Shown here in pieces: positions 32,507 through 41,179 of a DNA stretch of 54,329 bases. The notes below the pieces were generated by a model that was not told the origin of the DNA, ran no database searches, and saw nothing but the letters and a program-made list of their open reading frames with translations. The stretch comes from CAZUMH01 sp964621645 (GTDB lineage: Bacteria; Zhuqueibacterota; QNDG01; JAGLOF01): contig CAZUMH010000009.1 of NCBI GenBank assembly GCA_964621645.1, positions 1-54,329 on the forward strand. The letters are read 5' to 3'. The position numbers were made by a program, and so were the translations under genes. Within the stretch, counting starts at the first letter, position 1; every line of letters begins with the position of its first letter.

Positions 32507-33019
32507 ATGAGAAAAACATGTACTGCGATGCTCCTTATCCTCTGCGCAGTGAGCGCCAAAGCCCAGGTGGAAAAGGGGGACTCGGAAATCCGTTTCCTGT
32601 TTTACTATTCCCAGGTAAGCGGCAGCGGCTACAGCGCCGGAGGAAACGGTTCACTGATGGTGAGTTACGGCTATTTCATCATTCCCAACCTGCAGCTCGG
32701 CCTGGGACCCCGTCTCACCTTCACCACCGGCGCCGACGGCACTGAAACACAGGTAAGCGGGTCGGTCTTTTTCAACTTCAATTTTGCCACCGCCTCCAGG
32801 ACTGTCCCTTATATATTCGGAGAGTTTTATCAAATGGATTTTTCACCGGATATCGGTGAATTCGCGGACTATTCCTACATCAATTTCGGATTCGGGGTGA
32901 GAAATTTCTTTTCCCAGTACATTGCGCTGAATTCGGCAGTCTCCTATGGTTTCTGTCCCTCCACGAATTCAGAGGGAGGATTATTCATGATCCTCACCGG
33001 ACTGTCATTTATATTTTAG
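32507..33019 (+). CDS. Small outer-membrane beta-barrel protein
   Basis: 170-aa exported protein; GGGAGG precedes the ATG by 8 bases (an ATG six bases earlier is an alternative). Signal peptide ends near SAKAQ. The remaining ~150 residues alternate hydrophobic and polar residues, with strands such as NLQLGLGPRLTFTT, TVPYIFGEFYQMDF, YINFGFGVRNFF, and a terminal Phe (GLSFIF) typical of eight-stranded barrels. It is clearly paralogous to the following gene (VEKGDSEIRFL vs VERGDSEVSFM; GFGVRNFFSQYIALN vs GGGFRNFFNEFAALN). Function unknown. Confidence 0.75.
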   Translation: MRKTCTAMLLILCAVSAKAQVEKGDSEIRFLFYYSQVSGSGYSAGGNGSLMVSYGYFIIPNLQLGLGPRLTFTTGADGTETQVSGSVFFNFNFATASRTVPYIFGEFYQMDFSPDIGEFADYSYINFGFGVRNFFSQYIALNSAVSYGFCPSTNSEGGLFMILTGLSFIF

Positions 33020-33028
33020 GAGGCTGTC

Positions 33029-33847
33029 ATGAAAACGCTGAAGATGATTGTCGCGATCGCCTGCCTGCTGACAGCTTCCGGGCTTCACGGTCAGGAGATT
33101 GTCAAACGGGTAAAGAACTACGTGCTGGTCAATATGAACAGCTCGTCCGGCTGTCTTCCCGGAGAGGAGCTCCCGGTGCTGAGAAAGACATCGGAAACCC
33201 GGATCATTACTATCGGACGAATTAAGATCATCAAATACGCACAGGGGAAGTGTGCCGCCCAGATAACCGAACAAAGAAAGGGAGTGATCATCGGTGTCGG
33301 TGATTTCGTTCAGCTTCCCGGTATGGCCGAACAATCACAGCAAACCGGGAAAGAGCTGTCCACACCATCAGGAGCGGGTGAGCCGGGAAGCACCGGTGTG
33401 GAACGTGGGGATTCAGAAGTCAGTTTCATGGGATTCTATTCCAAGATCGTCGGTACCGAAATGGATATGCCCGGGATAGGCTCATTCAAACTTGCCTATG
33501 GATATTTTGTGAGCCGGCATTTACAGATCGGCGCGGAACCGCAGCTGGTACTCTATCCCGGATTTATGGGGGGCACCGATGCTATTTTCAGTTTTTCCCT
33601 GTATGGCAGCTACAATTTCCAGACAGGATCGAAACTGATTCCCTATGTATCCATCAAATGGTACCAGGATGAAGTAGTGCCCGGGGATGATCTGCTGGAA
33701 GACGCGTATCTGACCTTCGGCGGCGGCTTCCGCAACTTTTTTAATGAATTCGCGGCGCTGAATATATCCATAACCTACGGATTCAATCTGGGCGGCATGG
33801 ACGAGACGGTACTGACACTTATGAGCGGTGTGTCTGTCATATTTTAA
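33029..33847 (+). CDS. Outer-membrane barrel paralog with extra N-terminal domain
   Basis: 272-aa exported protein starting nine bases after its paralog, with AGGAGG upstream. After the signal peptide comes an additional ~100-residue domain (EIVKRVKNYVLVNMNSSSG ... GVIIGVGDFVQL) that looks like a small beta-rich, possibly SH3-like module, and a Ser/Gly/Pro-rich linker, then the same barrel as the preceding protein (VERGDSEVSFMGFYSKI ... MSGVSVIF). The two were probably formed by tandem duplication followed by gain or loss of the extra domain. No function is known to me. Confidence 0.75.
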   Translation: MKTLKMIVAIACLLTASGLHGQEIVKRVKNYVLVNMNSSSGCLPGEELPVLRKTSETRIITIGRIKIIKYAQGKCAAQITEQRKGVIIGVGDFVQLPGMAEQSQQTGKELSTPSGAGEPGSTGVERGDSEVSFMGFYSKIVGTEMDMPGIGSFKLAYGYFVSRHLQIGAEPQLVLYPGFMGGTDAIFSFSLYGSYNFQTGSKLIPYVSIKWYQDEVVPGDDLLEDAYLTFGGGFRNFFNEFAALNISITYGFNLGGMDETVLTLMSGVSVIF

Positions 33848-34144
33848 TAAGCAGATAAAAAACTCCCCGGACTCCGCTGTCGGTCCCTGGTATCTTCGTT
33901 TCATTGTTATCTATGCCGGCCACAGAGTGTTCCGGTCAAAATCCGAACAAGGGATTCGCCGATCCGATAACCGTTATACCATGATGAGAGGCACGGATAC
34001 AAGCTGCCGCGGTATACTTCAGCGGACTTCCATTGAACCGTTGCGTTCCTTATTTAATCTGTGTATATTTGTACTTTGTATTCTGATACCGCGACCCAAA
34101 TCCCAGTCAGTAATCATCCAGGAACCCCAACAAAGGAGAAATCA

Positions 34145-36469
34145 ATGAAGAAGACATCGTTGCTGATTGCCGTTATTCTGGCAATACCGCTGCTCACGGC
34201 TTCGGCCCAGCAGAAAGCACTTACCGTCGAAGACTACGACAGAGCCTTGAAGGCTATGGACCGCGGTCTTAATAATCTGATCGACAACCGTATCGTCAGC
34301 AGCGGCTGGCTTAAGAGCGGGAAATTTTGGTATGATCTCAGTACGGCTGCAGGTCATACCTGCATGATCATCGATCCCGCGGACGGTGTCAGCAAGGAAC
34401 TGTTTGACCATAAAGCCCTGGCGGCCGCCATGAGCAAACTGGACGGTAAAAGCTATGACGCCGCCGACCTGCCCATGGGACGGATCAGCTTCTCAGAGGA
34501 TGAAACGAGTATTTCCTTCAACGGATATACCTATAATCTTGACACAGGAGAATTGAAAAAGTCCGAGCGCGGGGGCAGGGGAGACAGCGGGGGCAGAATG
34601 GCCGCCATGAGGAGATTTTTCGGTTCCGCTGCCGACTCGCCCGACGGCACCATGGAACTTTTCATCAAAGACTACAATCTCTGGATGAGAATTAAAGAGA
34701 CAAAGGAAGAAGTACAGCTTACCAAAGACGGCACGGAAGATTTCGGGTATGCCACCAATAACGCCGGCTGGACTAAAAATGACAGGCCGGTGATGCTTTG
34801 GTCACCCGATTCCAAACGGATCGCCACCTTTCAGCAGGATGCCCGGGGGGTGAAAGAGATGTACCTGGCCACCACCAACGTAGGGCATCCCGAACTGGAA
34901 GCCTGGAAGTATCCCCTGCCCGGGGATGAGTACATTTTCAGAGTGCAGCGGGTGATCATCACCCTGAATCCCCTGAAGGTGGTCCGGCTGCAGATGGAAC
35001 CCGACGCTCAGCGATCCACCATTACCGACCACATTGCCGGCAGAGGCGGTCAGCTGCTGGACGCTCAGTGGAGCGATGACGGATCGAAGCTGGCCTTTGT
35101 TTCCACCTCCAGAGATCACAAAAAAGTGACCCTGCGGATCGCGAACCCGGAAACCGGCGAGATCCGGGATGTGTTTACAGAAGAGTCCCCCACCTACTTT
35201 GAATCGGGCTATTCCGAGCCCAACTGGCGGGTATTTTTCGACCGCAATGAATTTTTCTGGTTTTCCGAGCGGGATAACTGGGGACATCTCTATCTCTATG
35301 ACCTGAGGAACGGCAAACTGAAACGGCAGATCACCAAGGGTGACTGGATTATGAAGCGGATCATCCGCATCGACCATGATAAAGGACTGCTCTGGTTTAT
35401 CGGCGCCTGCCGGGAACCGGACAATCCCTATCACGAATATTTCTACAGAATCGGCCTCAACGGCAAGGGCCTGAAGTGCCTGACACCGGAACAGGGGGAT
35501 CACCGCCTTGGTTTTTCTCCCGACGGCCAGTACATGATCGACACGTATTCCTCAGTGGAGAAGCCGGCTGTCACTGTCCTGCGCAACCTGGATGGGAAAA
35601 TCATCGCCAAACTTGCGAAAGAAGACATCACCCGGCTGAAGGCATCGGGCTGGATGGCCCCGGAGCTGATCAAGGGTATCGGCAGAGACGGAAAAACGAA
35701 TGTTTACGGTATTTTAAACAAACCCAGCAATTTTGATCCCACCAAAAAATATCCCATCATCAACAATATCTATCCGGGACCCCAGTCGGGCAGTGTGGGC
35801 AGCTTCGCCTTCAGCGTCGGGAGCAGCAGACAGGCCCTGGCGGAACTTGGATTCATTGTGGTGGCGATAAACGGTATGGGCACCCCCGACCGGTCCAAAT
35901 CGTTCCATGATGTCTACTATGGAAATATGGGTGACAATACCCTTCCCGATCAGATCGCGGTGATGAAGCAGCTAGCCGATAAATACAGCTGGATCGATAT
36001 CGATCGGGTGGGGATTTATGGTCATTCCGGCGGCGGATATGCATCAGCGGACGCCATTATGCGCTACCCTGACTTTTTCAAGGTGGCGGTTTCCGAATCG
36101 GGTAACCACGACAACAGGAACTACGAGGCCCCTTGGGGAGAGAAATGGCAGGGACTGCTCGAGAAGAACGCGGACGGCACCACCAACTACGATAACCAGG
36201 CTAACCAGTTGCTTGCCAAAAATCTCAAAGGAAAACTGCTCCTGGCTCACGGCATGATGGATAATAATGTACCGCCCTACAACACCCTGCTGGTCGTCCA
36301 GGAGCTGATCAAGGCGAACAAGGACTTTGATCTGCTGCTCTTCCCCAACAGCAGGCACGGCTACCGTTATAACAATTACATGACCCGGCGGCGCTGGGAT
36401 TATTTCGTGAAATACCTGCTGGGCGTAGAGCCTCCTAAAGAGTACAATTTCTCCAATCAGAGAAACTGA
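34145..36469 (+). CDS. Dipeptidyl peptidase IV-type S9 serine peptidase
   Basis: 774-aa exported peptidase removing N-terminal dipeptides (often X-Pro). ATG 34145 with AAAGGAG upstream; signal peptide ends near TASAQQ. An eight-bladed propeller domain (DPPIV_N, ~100-520) is followed by an alpha/beta-hydrolase domain with triad Ser628 (GIYGHSGGGYAS), Asp706 (HGMMDNNVPP) and His738 (NSRHGYR). Length is normal. A strong terminator follows it. Works well with the M28 and S37-type peptidases of this window in external peptide use. Confidence 0.9.
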   Translation: MKKTSLLIAVILAIPLLTASAQQKALTVEDYDRALKAMDRGLNNLIDNRIVSSGWLKSGKFWYDLSTAAGHTCMIIDPADGVSKELFDHKALAAAMSKLDGKSYDAADLPMGRISFSEDETSISFNGYTYNLDTGELKKSERGGRGDSGGRMAAMRRFFGSAADSPDGTMELFIKDYNLWMRIKETKEEVQLTKDGTEDFGYATNNAGWTKNDRPVMLWSPDSKRIATFQQDARGVKEMYLATTNVGHPELEAWKYPLPGDEYIFRVQRVIITLNPLKVVRLQMEPDAQRSTITDHIAGRGGQLLDAQWSDDGSKLAFVSTSRDHKKVTLRIANPETGEIRDVFTEESPTYFESGYSEPNWRVFFDRNEFFWFSERDNWGHLYLYDLRNGKLKRQITKGDWIMKRIIRIDHDKGLLWFIGACREPDNPYHEYFYRIGLNGKGLKCLTPEQGDHRLGFSPDGQYMIDTYSSVEKPAVTVLRNLDGKIIAKLAKEDITRLKASGWMAPELIKGIGRDGKTNVYGILNKPSNFDPTKKYPIINNIYPGPQSGSVGSFAFSVGSSRQALAELGFIVVAINGMGTPDRSKSFHDVYYGNMGDNTLPDQIAVMKQLADKYSWIDIDRVGIYGHSGGGYASADAIMRYPDFFKVAVSESGNHDNRNYEAPWGEKWQGLLEKNADGTTNYDNQANQLLAKNLKGKLLLAHGMMDNNVPPYNTLLVVQELIKANKDFDLLLFPNSRHGYRYNNYMTRRRWDYFVKYLLGVEPPKEYNFSNQRN

Positions 36470-36488
36470 CCGGTATCATTATTAATCT

Positions 36489-36524
36489 GCCCGTCCTCCA
36501 AAACACGGGAGGACGGGCGCTTTT
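36489..36524 (+). terminator. Rho-independent terminator after the DPP IV gene
   Basis: GCCCGTCCTCC (36489-36499) with GGAGGACGGGC (36508-36518), 8-base loop, then GC and TTTT. Strong 11-bp stem 20 bases after the stop. Confidence 0.85.
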
Positions 36525-36528
36525 CCTC

Positions 36529-36557
36529 TTGTCATTTTCCCCCGGCGTTTTTACCTT
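36529..36557 (+). promoter_or_regulatory. Possible promoter for a leaderless Nudix gene
   Basis: TTGTCA (36529-36534), 17-base spacer, TACCTT (36552-36557). The -10 also fits the TAnnTT part of the Bacteroidota -7 element. The ATG at 36564 is only six bases later and has no ribosome site, which fits a leaderless message. Confidence 0.35.
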
Positions 36558-36563
36558 AAAGAT

Positions 36564-37007
36564 ATGAAACGCCAAGGCTGCAGTATCCTGATGCTCAGCA
36601 ATAATGATGAAATCCTCCTCCTTTTACGGGACAACAAAGCGGAAATCCCCTATCCCGATATGTGGGATGTCCCCGGGGGACACCTGGAGGAAGGAGAATC
36701 GGAACAGGAGTGCATTCGCAGAGAAATACGGGAAGAGATGGGAATCGTTCTCAACGATATCCATCTCTTTAAGATCTATGATTTCAGTGACAGGATCGAG
36801 CACACTTTCTGGAAGAGAATTGATCTGGAAATCGGGGCCATCGATCTTCAGGAAGGGCAGCGATTGAAATGGTTTTCCCGGGACCTGGCGCGGGCCACGC
36901 CTCTGGCGTATGGATTCAATTCCGTGGTGGATGAGTTTTTCCGGGAGGCGCCGTTCCGCGTTCATTCCAATTCTGAATCAGAGGGAAACGGGGTGCGTCT
37001 GTCATGA
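36564..37007 (+). CDS. Nudix hydrolase
   Basis: 147-aa cytoplasmic hydrolase of nucleoside diphosphates linked to X. The Nudix box GHLEEGESEQECIRREIREEMGI matches GX5EX7REUXEEXGU in full (quoted in parts: GHLEEGESE, REIREEMGI). The start has no clear ribosome site. Its stop overlaps the cutC start by four bases. Substrate cannot be told; members near cutC have no fixed role I know of. Confidence 0.85.
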   Translation: MKRQGCSILMLSNNDEILLLLRDNKAEIPYPDMWDVPGGHLEEGESEQECIRREIREEMGIVLNDIHLFKIYDFSDRIEHTFWKRIDLEIGAIDLQEGQRLKWFSRDLARATPLAYGFNSVVDEFFREAPFRVHSNSESEGNGVRLS

Positions 37008-37798
37008 CGAAACAGTCCGCTCATCCTTTACCGCCGCCGCACCAGCTTATTCTGGAAGTCTGTGCCGCATCTCTGTCAGATTGTCTGGCGGCCCGGGAGG
37101 GCGGTGCCGACCGGGTGGAACTGAATACCGCCCTTTCTGAAGGCGGGCTCACCCCTTCCCTGGGCCTTATCGCAGCGGCGCGAGCCGCGATTCCTATCCC
37201 AATAATCGTCATGATCCGTCCCCGCCCCGGAGGCTTTTGCTATAGCAGACGGGAGTTGGACGTGATGGAGCGGGATATACAATTGGCACTGGAAGCCGGC
37301 GCTCGGGGAGTGGCCTGTGGAGTATTGGACAGCAACAGCCGCGTGGATGTCTCCGCCTGCCGGTGTTTGTGTAAAGCAGCAAAGGGGGCGGAGGTCGTTT
37401 TTCATCGCGCCTTCGATCTGACTCCCGATGCCGATGAGGCGCTTGCAGCCTGCCTCGACCTCGGCGTAAGCAGAATTCTCACCTCGGGGCAGGCGCGGAC
37501 GGCTCTGGAAGGCGCTTCATTGATCAAACGACTGATCAGCAGATCCGAGGGACGGCTGGGTATCGTAGCCGCGGCCGGGATCAGATCCGATACGGTCCTC
37601 CTTCTGCTGGAACGAAGCGGCTGCCGGGAGCTGCACGGCTCCTTCTCAGGGATAGTTGCGGGCGGATCTCCATCGGATCGGCCGGATGTCGGTTTCCGCG
37701 GCCAATCCACCATGGCGGAAGAAGAATATCGAGAGACTGGGCGGGAAGAGGTGGCCCGCCTCAGGGAGATCCTCGATTCCCGGAGCTCCCGGCTCTGA
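37004..37798 (+). CDS. cutC: CutC-family TIM-barrel protein
   Basis: 264-aa cytoplasmic protein. LEVCAASLSDCLAAREGGAD, RVELNTALSEGGLTPS, VMIRPRPGGFCYS and FHRAFDLTPD are the CutC signature blocks. CutC has been linked to copper homeostasis, but that role is disputed and its biochemical function is unclear. Slightly longer than the E. coli protein because of a variable C-terminus. It is translationally coupled to the Nudix gene. Confidence 0.9.
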   Translation: MTKQSAHPLPPPHQLILEVCAASLSDCLAAREGGADRVELNTALSEGGLTPSLGLIAAARAAIPIPIIVMIRPRPGGFCYSRRELDVMERDIQLALEAGARGVACGVLDSNSRVDVSACRCLCKAAKGAEVVFHRAFDLTPDADEALAACLDLGVSRILTSGQARTALEGASLIKRLISRSEGRLGIVAAAGIRSDTVLLLLERSGCRELHGSFSGIVAGGSPSDRPDVGFRGQSTMAEEEYRETGREEVARLREILDSRSSRL

Positions 37799-37955
37799 AA
37801 TTTAGGATTACATTTTCCGGTCCTGAGCTATATCCGCATTAACAGGAGAATATCCATAAAGAGTAACAGGAAATTATCAGATACGCGGCGAATTATCCGC
37901 CGGACAGGCGGAAAATGAATCCAATCACAGTATTCCCAAAAGTGGAGCGATCATC

Positions 37956-39260
37956 ATGAAAACAAGAACGCGTTTTCTCGTCACTATTTTTGTCCTGGTG
38001 CTGTTTTCGAGTCTTTTGGCCCAGAACACGGAAAACAGCCTGGGAGCAAAACTGCTCAGTCTGCCGGATGTCTGGGTGAAGAAGATCCAATCCCGGGATC
38101 ATTTCACCGAGGCCTATGAGATTCGTCTGTCCCAGCCTCTGGATCATTCCCGGCCGGACAGCACTCAGTTCCGGCAGCGCATCTACATTTCCCATGTCGG
38201 TTTCGATAAACCGGTGCTGCTGGAAACGGAAGGGTACAATGCCAGCAGGAACCGCACCAAGGAGCTCAGCCGTATTCTCCAGTGCAACCAGATACAGGTG
38301 GAACACCGTTTCTTCGGTGAATCCGTCCCGGACAGCATGGACTGGCGCTACCTCAATATCAAGCAGGCGGCCGCGGATCACCACCGCATCGTCACCCTCT
38401 TCAAGAAGATCTATCCCGGGAAATGGATCGCCTCCGGAACCAGCAAGGGAGGACAGACATCCATCTTTTTTCGCCGTTTTTATCCCGAGGATGTGGATGT
38501 GACGGTAGCCTATGTCGCTCCCTTGAATTTTTCCCTGCAGGATAAACGTATCGACGAATTTTTCGACAAGGTGGGGACAAAGAAAGAGCGCGGCAAATTG
38601 ATACAGTTCCAGCGATTGGTGCTGGAAAACAAGGATGCCATCCTGCCCCTCTTTCGCGACTGGGCCTGGAAGAACAAGGTGCGCTTCTCCCTGGGCTTGG
38701 AGAAATGTCTGGAATACTGCGTACTCGAGTACACCTTCAGTTTCTGGCAGTACCACCACATCGATCCCATGACCGTTCCCGGTCCGGGAGCCACGCCGGA
38801 AGAGCTTTTCAACCACCTTCGCAGGGTTGTCTCTCTGTATTCCTATGCGGATCCTTCCCTGAACGCTCCTTCCATGTATCAGTTTCACACGGAGCTGGGA
38901 TACTACGGCTATGTCAAGAAGAACGTGGCGGATCTGCTCAGCGGCGACAGTTATCCCAACTGGGCCTTTGCTCCCCAGAACACCGATCTGACCTTTTATC
39001 CCGACCGCATGCGCGACATCGACGCGTGGATCAAGGAACATGGCGACCGCATGATATTCCTTTACGGCGGCAATGATCCCTGGGCGGCGCCCCAGGTGAT
39101 GCTGGAAGGAAAAACTGACGCCTTGAAGGTGATACTGGAGGAGGGAAATCACAGAATCAGGATCAACAGCTTTAAGGGAGAACAGATGGAAGAGATCCTC
39201 GGCGATCTGGAAAGATGGCTGGGTATTTCCATCGATAGAAGTTTTTTTAATCAGAAGTGA
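37956..39260 (+). CDS. Secreted S37-family tripeptidyl aminopeptidase-like protein
   Basis: 434-aa exported serine peptidase; signal peptide ends near SSLLAQN. ASGTSKGGQTSIFFRRFYPEDVDVTV carries the nucleophile Ser163 in the GTSKGG elbow, and VAYVAPLN, FLYGGNDPWAAPQV (acid) and EEGNHRI (His) complete a plausible triad; this arrangement is that of the Streptomyces PS-10/S37 family. It is preceded by a 157-base gap with a small hairpin (37896-37912). A 458-codon frame on the opposite strand is a shadow of this gene. Confidence 0.82.
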   Translation: MKTRTRFLVTIFVLVLFSSLLAQNTENSLGAKLLSLPDVWVKKIQSRDHFTEAYEIRLSQPLDHSRPDSTQFRQRIYISHVGFDKPVLLETEGYNASRNRTKELSRILQCNQIQVEHRFFGESVPDSMDWRYLNIKQAAADHHRIVTLFKKIYPGKWIASGTSKGGQTSIFFRRFYPEDVDVTVAYVAPLNFSLQDKRIDEFFDKVGTKKERGKLIQFQRLVLENKDAILPLFRDWAWKNKVRFSLGLEKCLEYCVLEYTFSFWQYHHIDPMTVPGPGATPEELFNHLRRVVSLYSYADPSLNAPSMYQFHTELGYYGYVKKNVADLLSGDSYPNWAFAPQNTDLTFYPDRMRDIDAWIKEHGDRMIFLYGGNDPWAAPQVMLEGKTDALKVILEEGNHRIRINSFKGEQMEEILGDLERWLGISIDRSFFNQK

Positions 39261-39367
39261 AGCGTTCATCTTTTCTCCGGTGGAATGGACCGGCGGTAGT
39301 CCATAGAAGAATCACTGTCCGGAGGATAGCGGACTGACGAAATCATCCAGATGGAGGCTGGTAGACT

Positions 39368-40402
39368 ATGAAGGCGATGCTGCTCGACCGGATCACGGAT
39401 ATGAGCAAAGATACCGTTCCCTTGCGGCAGGCCGAGGTAACCCGTCCCGGGCCGGGCCGGGGCGAGGTGCTGCTGCGCGTTTCGGTCTGCGGTGTCTGCC
39501 ATACCGAACTGGATGAGATTGAGGGGCGCACACTACCGCCTTTTTTCCCGGTCATTCCCGGGCATCAGGTTGTAGGCCGGATCGTCGAAACCGGCGAGGG
39601 AGTCGATCCTTCCTGCAGGGGGAAACGCGTGGGAGTGGGATGGGTCTATTCCTGGTGCGGTCATTGTGAATTCTGCCGCAGGGGCGAGGAAAACCTCTGC
39701 CCGGAGTTCAAGGCCACCGGCCGGGATGCAAACGGCGGCTATGCTGAATACATGATTGTGCCCGAGAGTTCCGCCTTTCCGATTCCCGATATATTCACAG
39801 ACGAAGAAGCGGCCCCGCTGCTCTGCGCCGGGGCCATCGGGTACCGCTCTTTGAGACTCACGGGACTTGATAATGGTCAGCCTCTCGGTCTGACGGGATT
39901 CGGCGCTTCCGGACATCTTGTCCTCAAGATGGTGAAAAAGAAGTTCCCGGACACGGACGTATATGTGTTTGCCCGCAGCGAACGGGAGCGGCAATTCGCT
40001 CTTGAGCTGGGGGCGGTTTGGGCCGGTGAGACGGAGGCGGAAGCGCCCCAAAAATTGCAGGCCATCATCGATACGACTCCGGTATGGAAACCGGTGCTGG
40101 AAGCGCTGCGGAATCTTACTCCGGGCGGCAGGCTGGTGATCAACGCCATCCGAAAGGAAACGGTTGACCGGAGCACGCTTATGGAACTCGACTATCCCAC
40201 CCATCTCTGGATGGAGAAGGAGATAAAGAGTGTCGCAAACGTGGCTCCCCGGGATATTGCCGAATTTCTGGAACTGGCGGCCCGGGTGCCGCTCCATCCG
40301 GAGGTCGAGCTCTATCCCCTGGAAGAAGCCAACCGGGCTCTGGTGGATTTGAAGAAAGGCGGTACGCGGGGAGCGAAAGTGCTGCGGATGGGAACATCCT
40401 GA
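39368..40402 (+). CDS. Zinc-dependent alcohol dehydrogenase family protein
   Basis: 344-aa medium-chain dehydrogenase. Catalytic zinc site SVCGVCHTELDE with PGHQVVGRI (Gln instead of the usual Glu after GH), structural zinc cysteines WCGHCEFCRRGEENLCPEF, and a Rossmann segment GLTGFGASGHLVLKM. This matches the AdhA-like 'zinc-binding alcohol dehydrogenase' group. A GGAGG box precedes the ATG. Substrate and NAD/NADP preference are not certain. It stands alone; the next gene is convergent. Confidence 0.88.
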   Translation: MKAMLLDRITDMSKDTVPLRQAEVTRPGPGRGEVLLRVSVCGVCHTELDEIEGRTLPPFFPVIPGHQVVGRIVETGEGVDPSCRGKRVGVGWVYSWCGHCEFCRRGEENLCPEFKATGRDANGGYAEYMIVPESSAFPIPDIFTDEEAAPLLCAGAIGYRSLRLTGLDNGQPLGLTGFGASGHLVLKMVKKKFPDTDVYVFARSERERQFALELGAVWAGETEAEAPQKLQAIIDTTPVWKPVLEALRNLTPGGRLVINAIRKETVDRSTLMELDYPTHLWMEKEIKSVANVAPRDIAEFLELAARVPLHPEVELYPLEEANRALVDLKKGGTRGAKVLRMGTS

Positions 40403-40435
40403 CAGAAGGGGCCGGTCCTGTTGAGAATATCGGGA

Positions 40436-40942
40436 TTAGATGGCGGTCACCATATATACCACGGTCGTGGTGTAGGTGCCGGTGGGTACTTTTGTTGAAA
40501 AGCCGGAAAGCTGATACTGGATAGTAATATTTTTTCTGTTCTTGCCGCCCTGAAAGAAGATACTGCTGGTTTCAGTCACCTCCTGGTAACTGGTGCCGCC
40601 GCTGATGGTGCCTGATCCTATGCCGTCGCTGGTTCGCTGTGCCGAGAGGACAAAATCGGGGTGCCAGTTGGCACCGGGAATAAGGCTGATTTCTACCTGC
40701 CAGTCAAATACCTTCTTTCCCTTTATTCCCCCTTCAACTTGATCAGTGAGACTTTCATAAGTGGAGGCAAAATCACTGCCCGCGCCTCCTAAGAGATAAC
40801 TGACATCGATGGTCAGATACCAGCTGCCGGTCACCGCGATCTCCTGGGCCAGGAGGGCAGCCCGGCCAGGGAGAAGAAGCATTGTCAGTGTTAAAAAGAG
40901 CACCGGGGATATCTTCTTACCAGATAATGGGGCAGTTTTCAT
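40436..40942 (-). CDS. Secreted protein of unknown function
   Basis: 168-aa protein with signal peptide (LFLTLTMLLLPGRAALLAQ). The mature part is Ser/Thr/Gly-rich and beta-rich and ends in TGTYTTTVVYMVTAI, a pattern shared with many small secreted Ig-like or coat-like proteins of this group. ATG 40942 gives a more usual signal peptide; the longer start at 40978 cannot be excluded. No family recognised. Confidence 0.6.
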   Translation of the reverse strand: MKTAPLSGKKISPVLFLTLTMLLLPGRAALLAQEIAVTGSWYLTIDVSYLLGGAGSDFASTYESLTDQVEGGIKGKKVFDWQVEISLIPGANWHPDFVLSAQRTSDGIGSGTISGGTSYQEVTETSSIFFQGGKNRKNITIQYQLSGFSTKVPTGTYTTTVVYMVTAI

Positions 40943-41114
40943 TTCATTCCGCCGCAATTTCAGATGGTTTCCTTTCATAACGCATTAAATCAGCAGTGCA
41001 GCAATCCGCATATATCCGCATGCAAAGATTGTACCTTGCTCGCTCTTCCCAGCCTGAAATAGGGCGTAATACAGCGACATTCTCAGCTTGAATTAACTAT
41101 CCGGGATTACTATA

Positions 41115-41143
41115 TTGACAAGGGTATCGGCATCAGAGTATTT
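41115..41143 (+). promoter_or_regulatory. Promoter of the sugar symporter/galactokinase operon
   Basis: Consensus TTGACA (41115-41120), 17-base spacer, GTATTT (41138-41143), about 35 bases before the symporter ATG. No operator is obvious. Confidence 0.45.
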
Positions 41144-41179
41144 TTCATACAAGGAACATATTTTCGAGGAGGAGTGACC

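Noticed and set aside
37896..37912. TCCGCC/GGCGGA hairpin as terminator
   Set aside because: Only six pairs and no T-run on the plus strand; about 100 bases after cutC.
37893..39269. 458-codon open frame on the minus strand
   Set aside because: Opposite the S37-like peptidase, which has a signal peptide and catalytic motifs; the antisense frame has neither.
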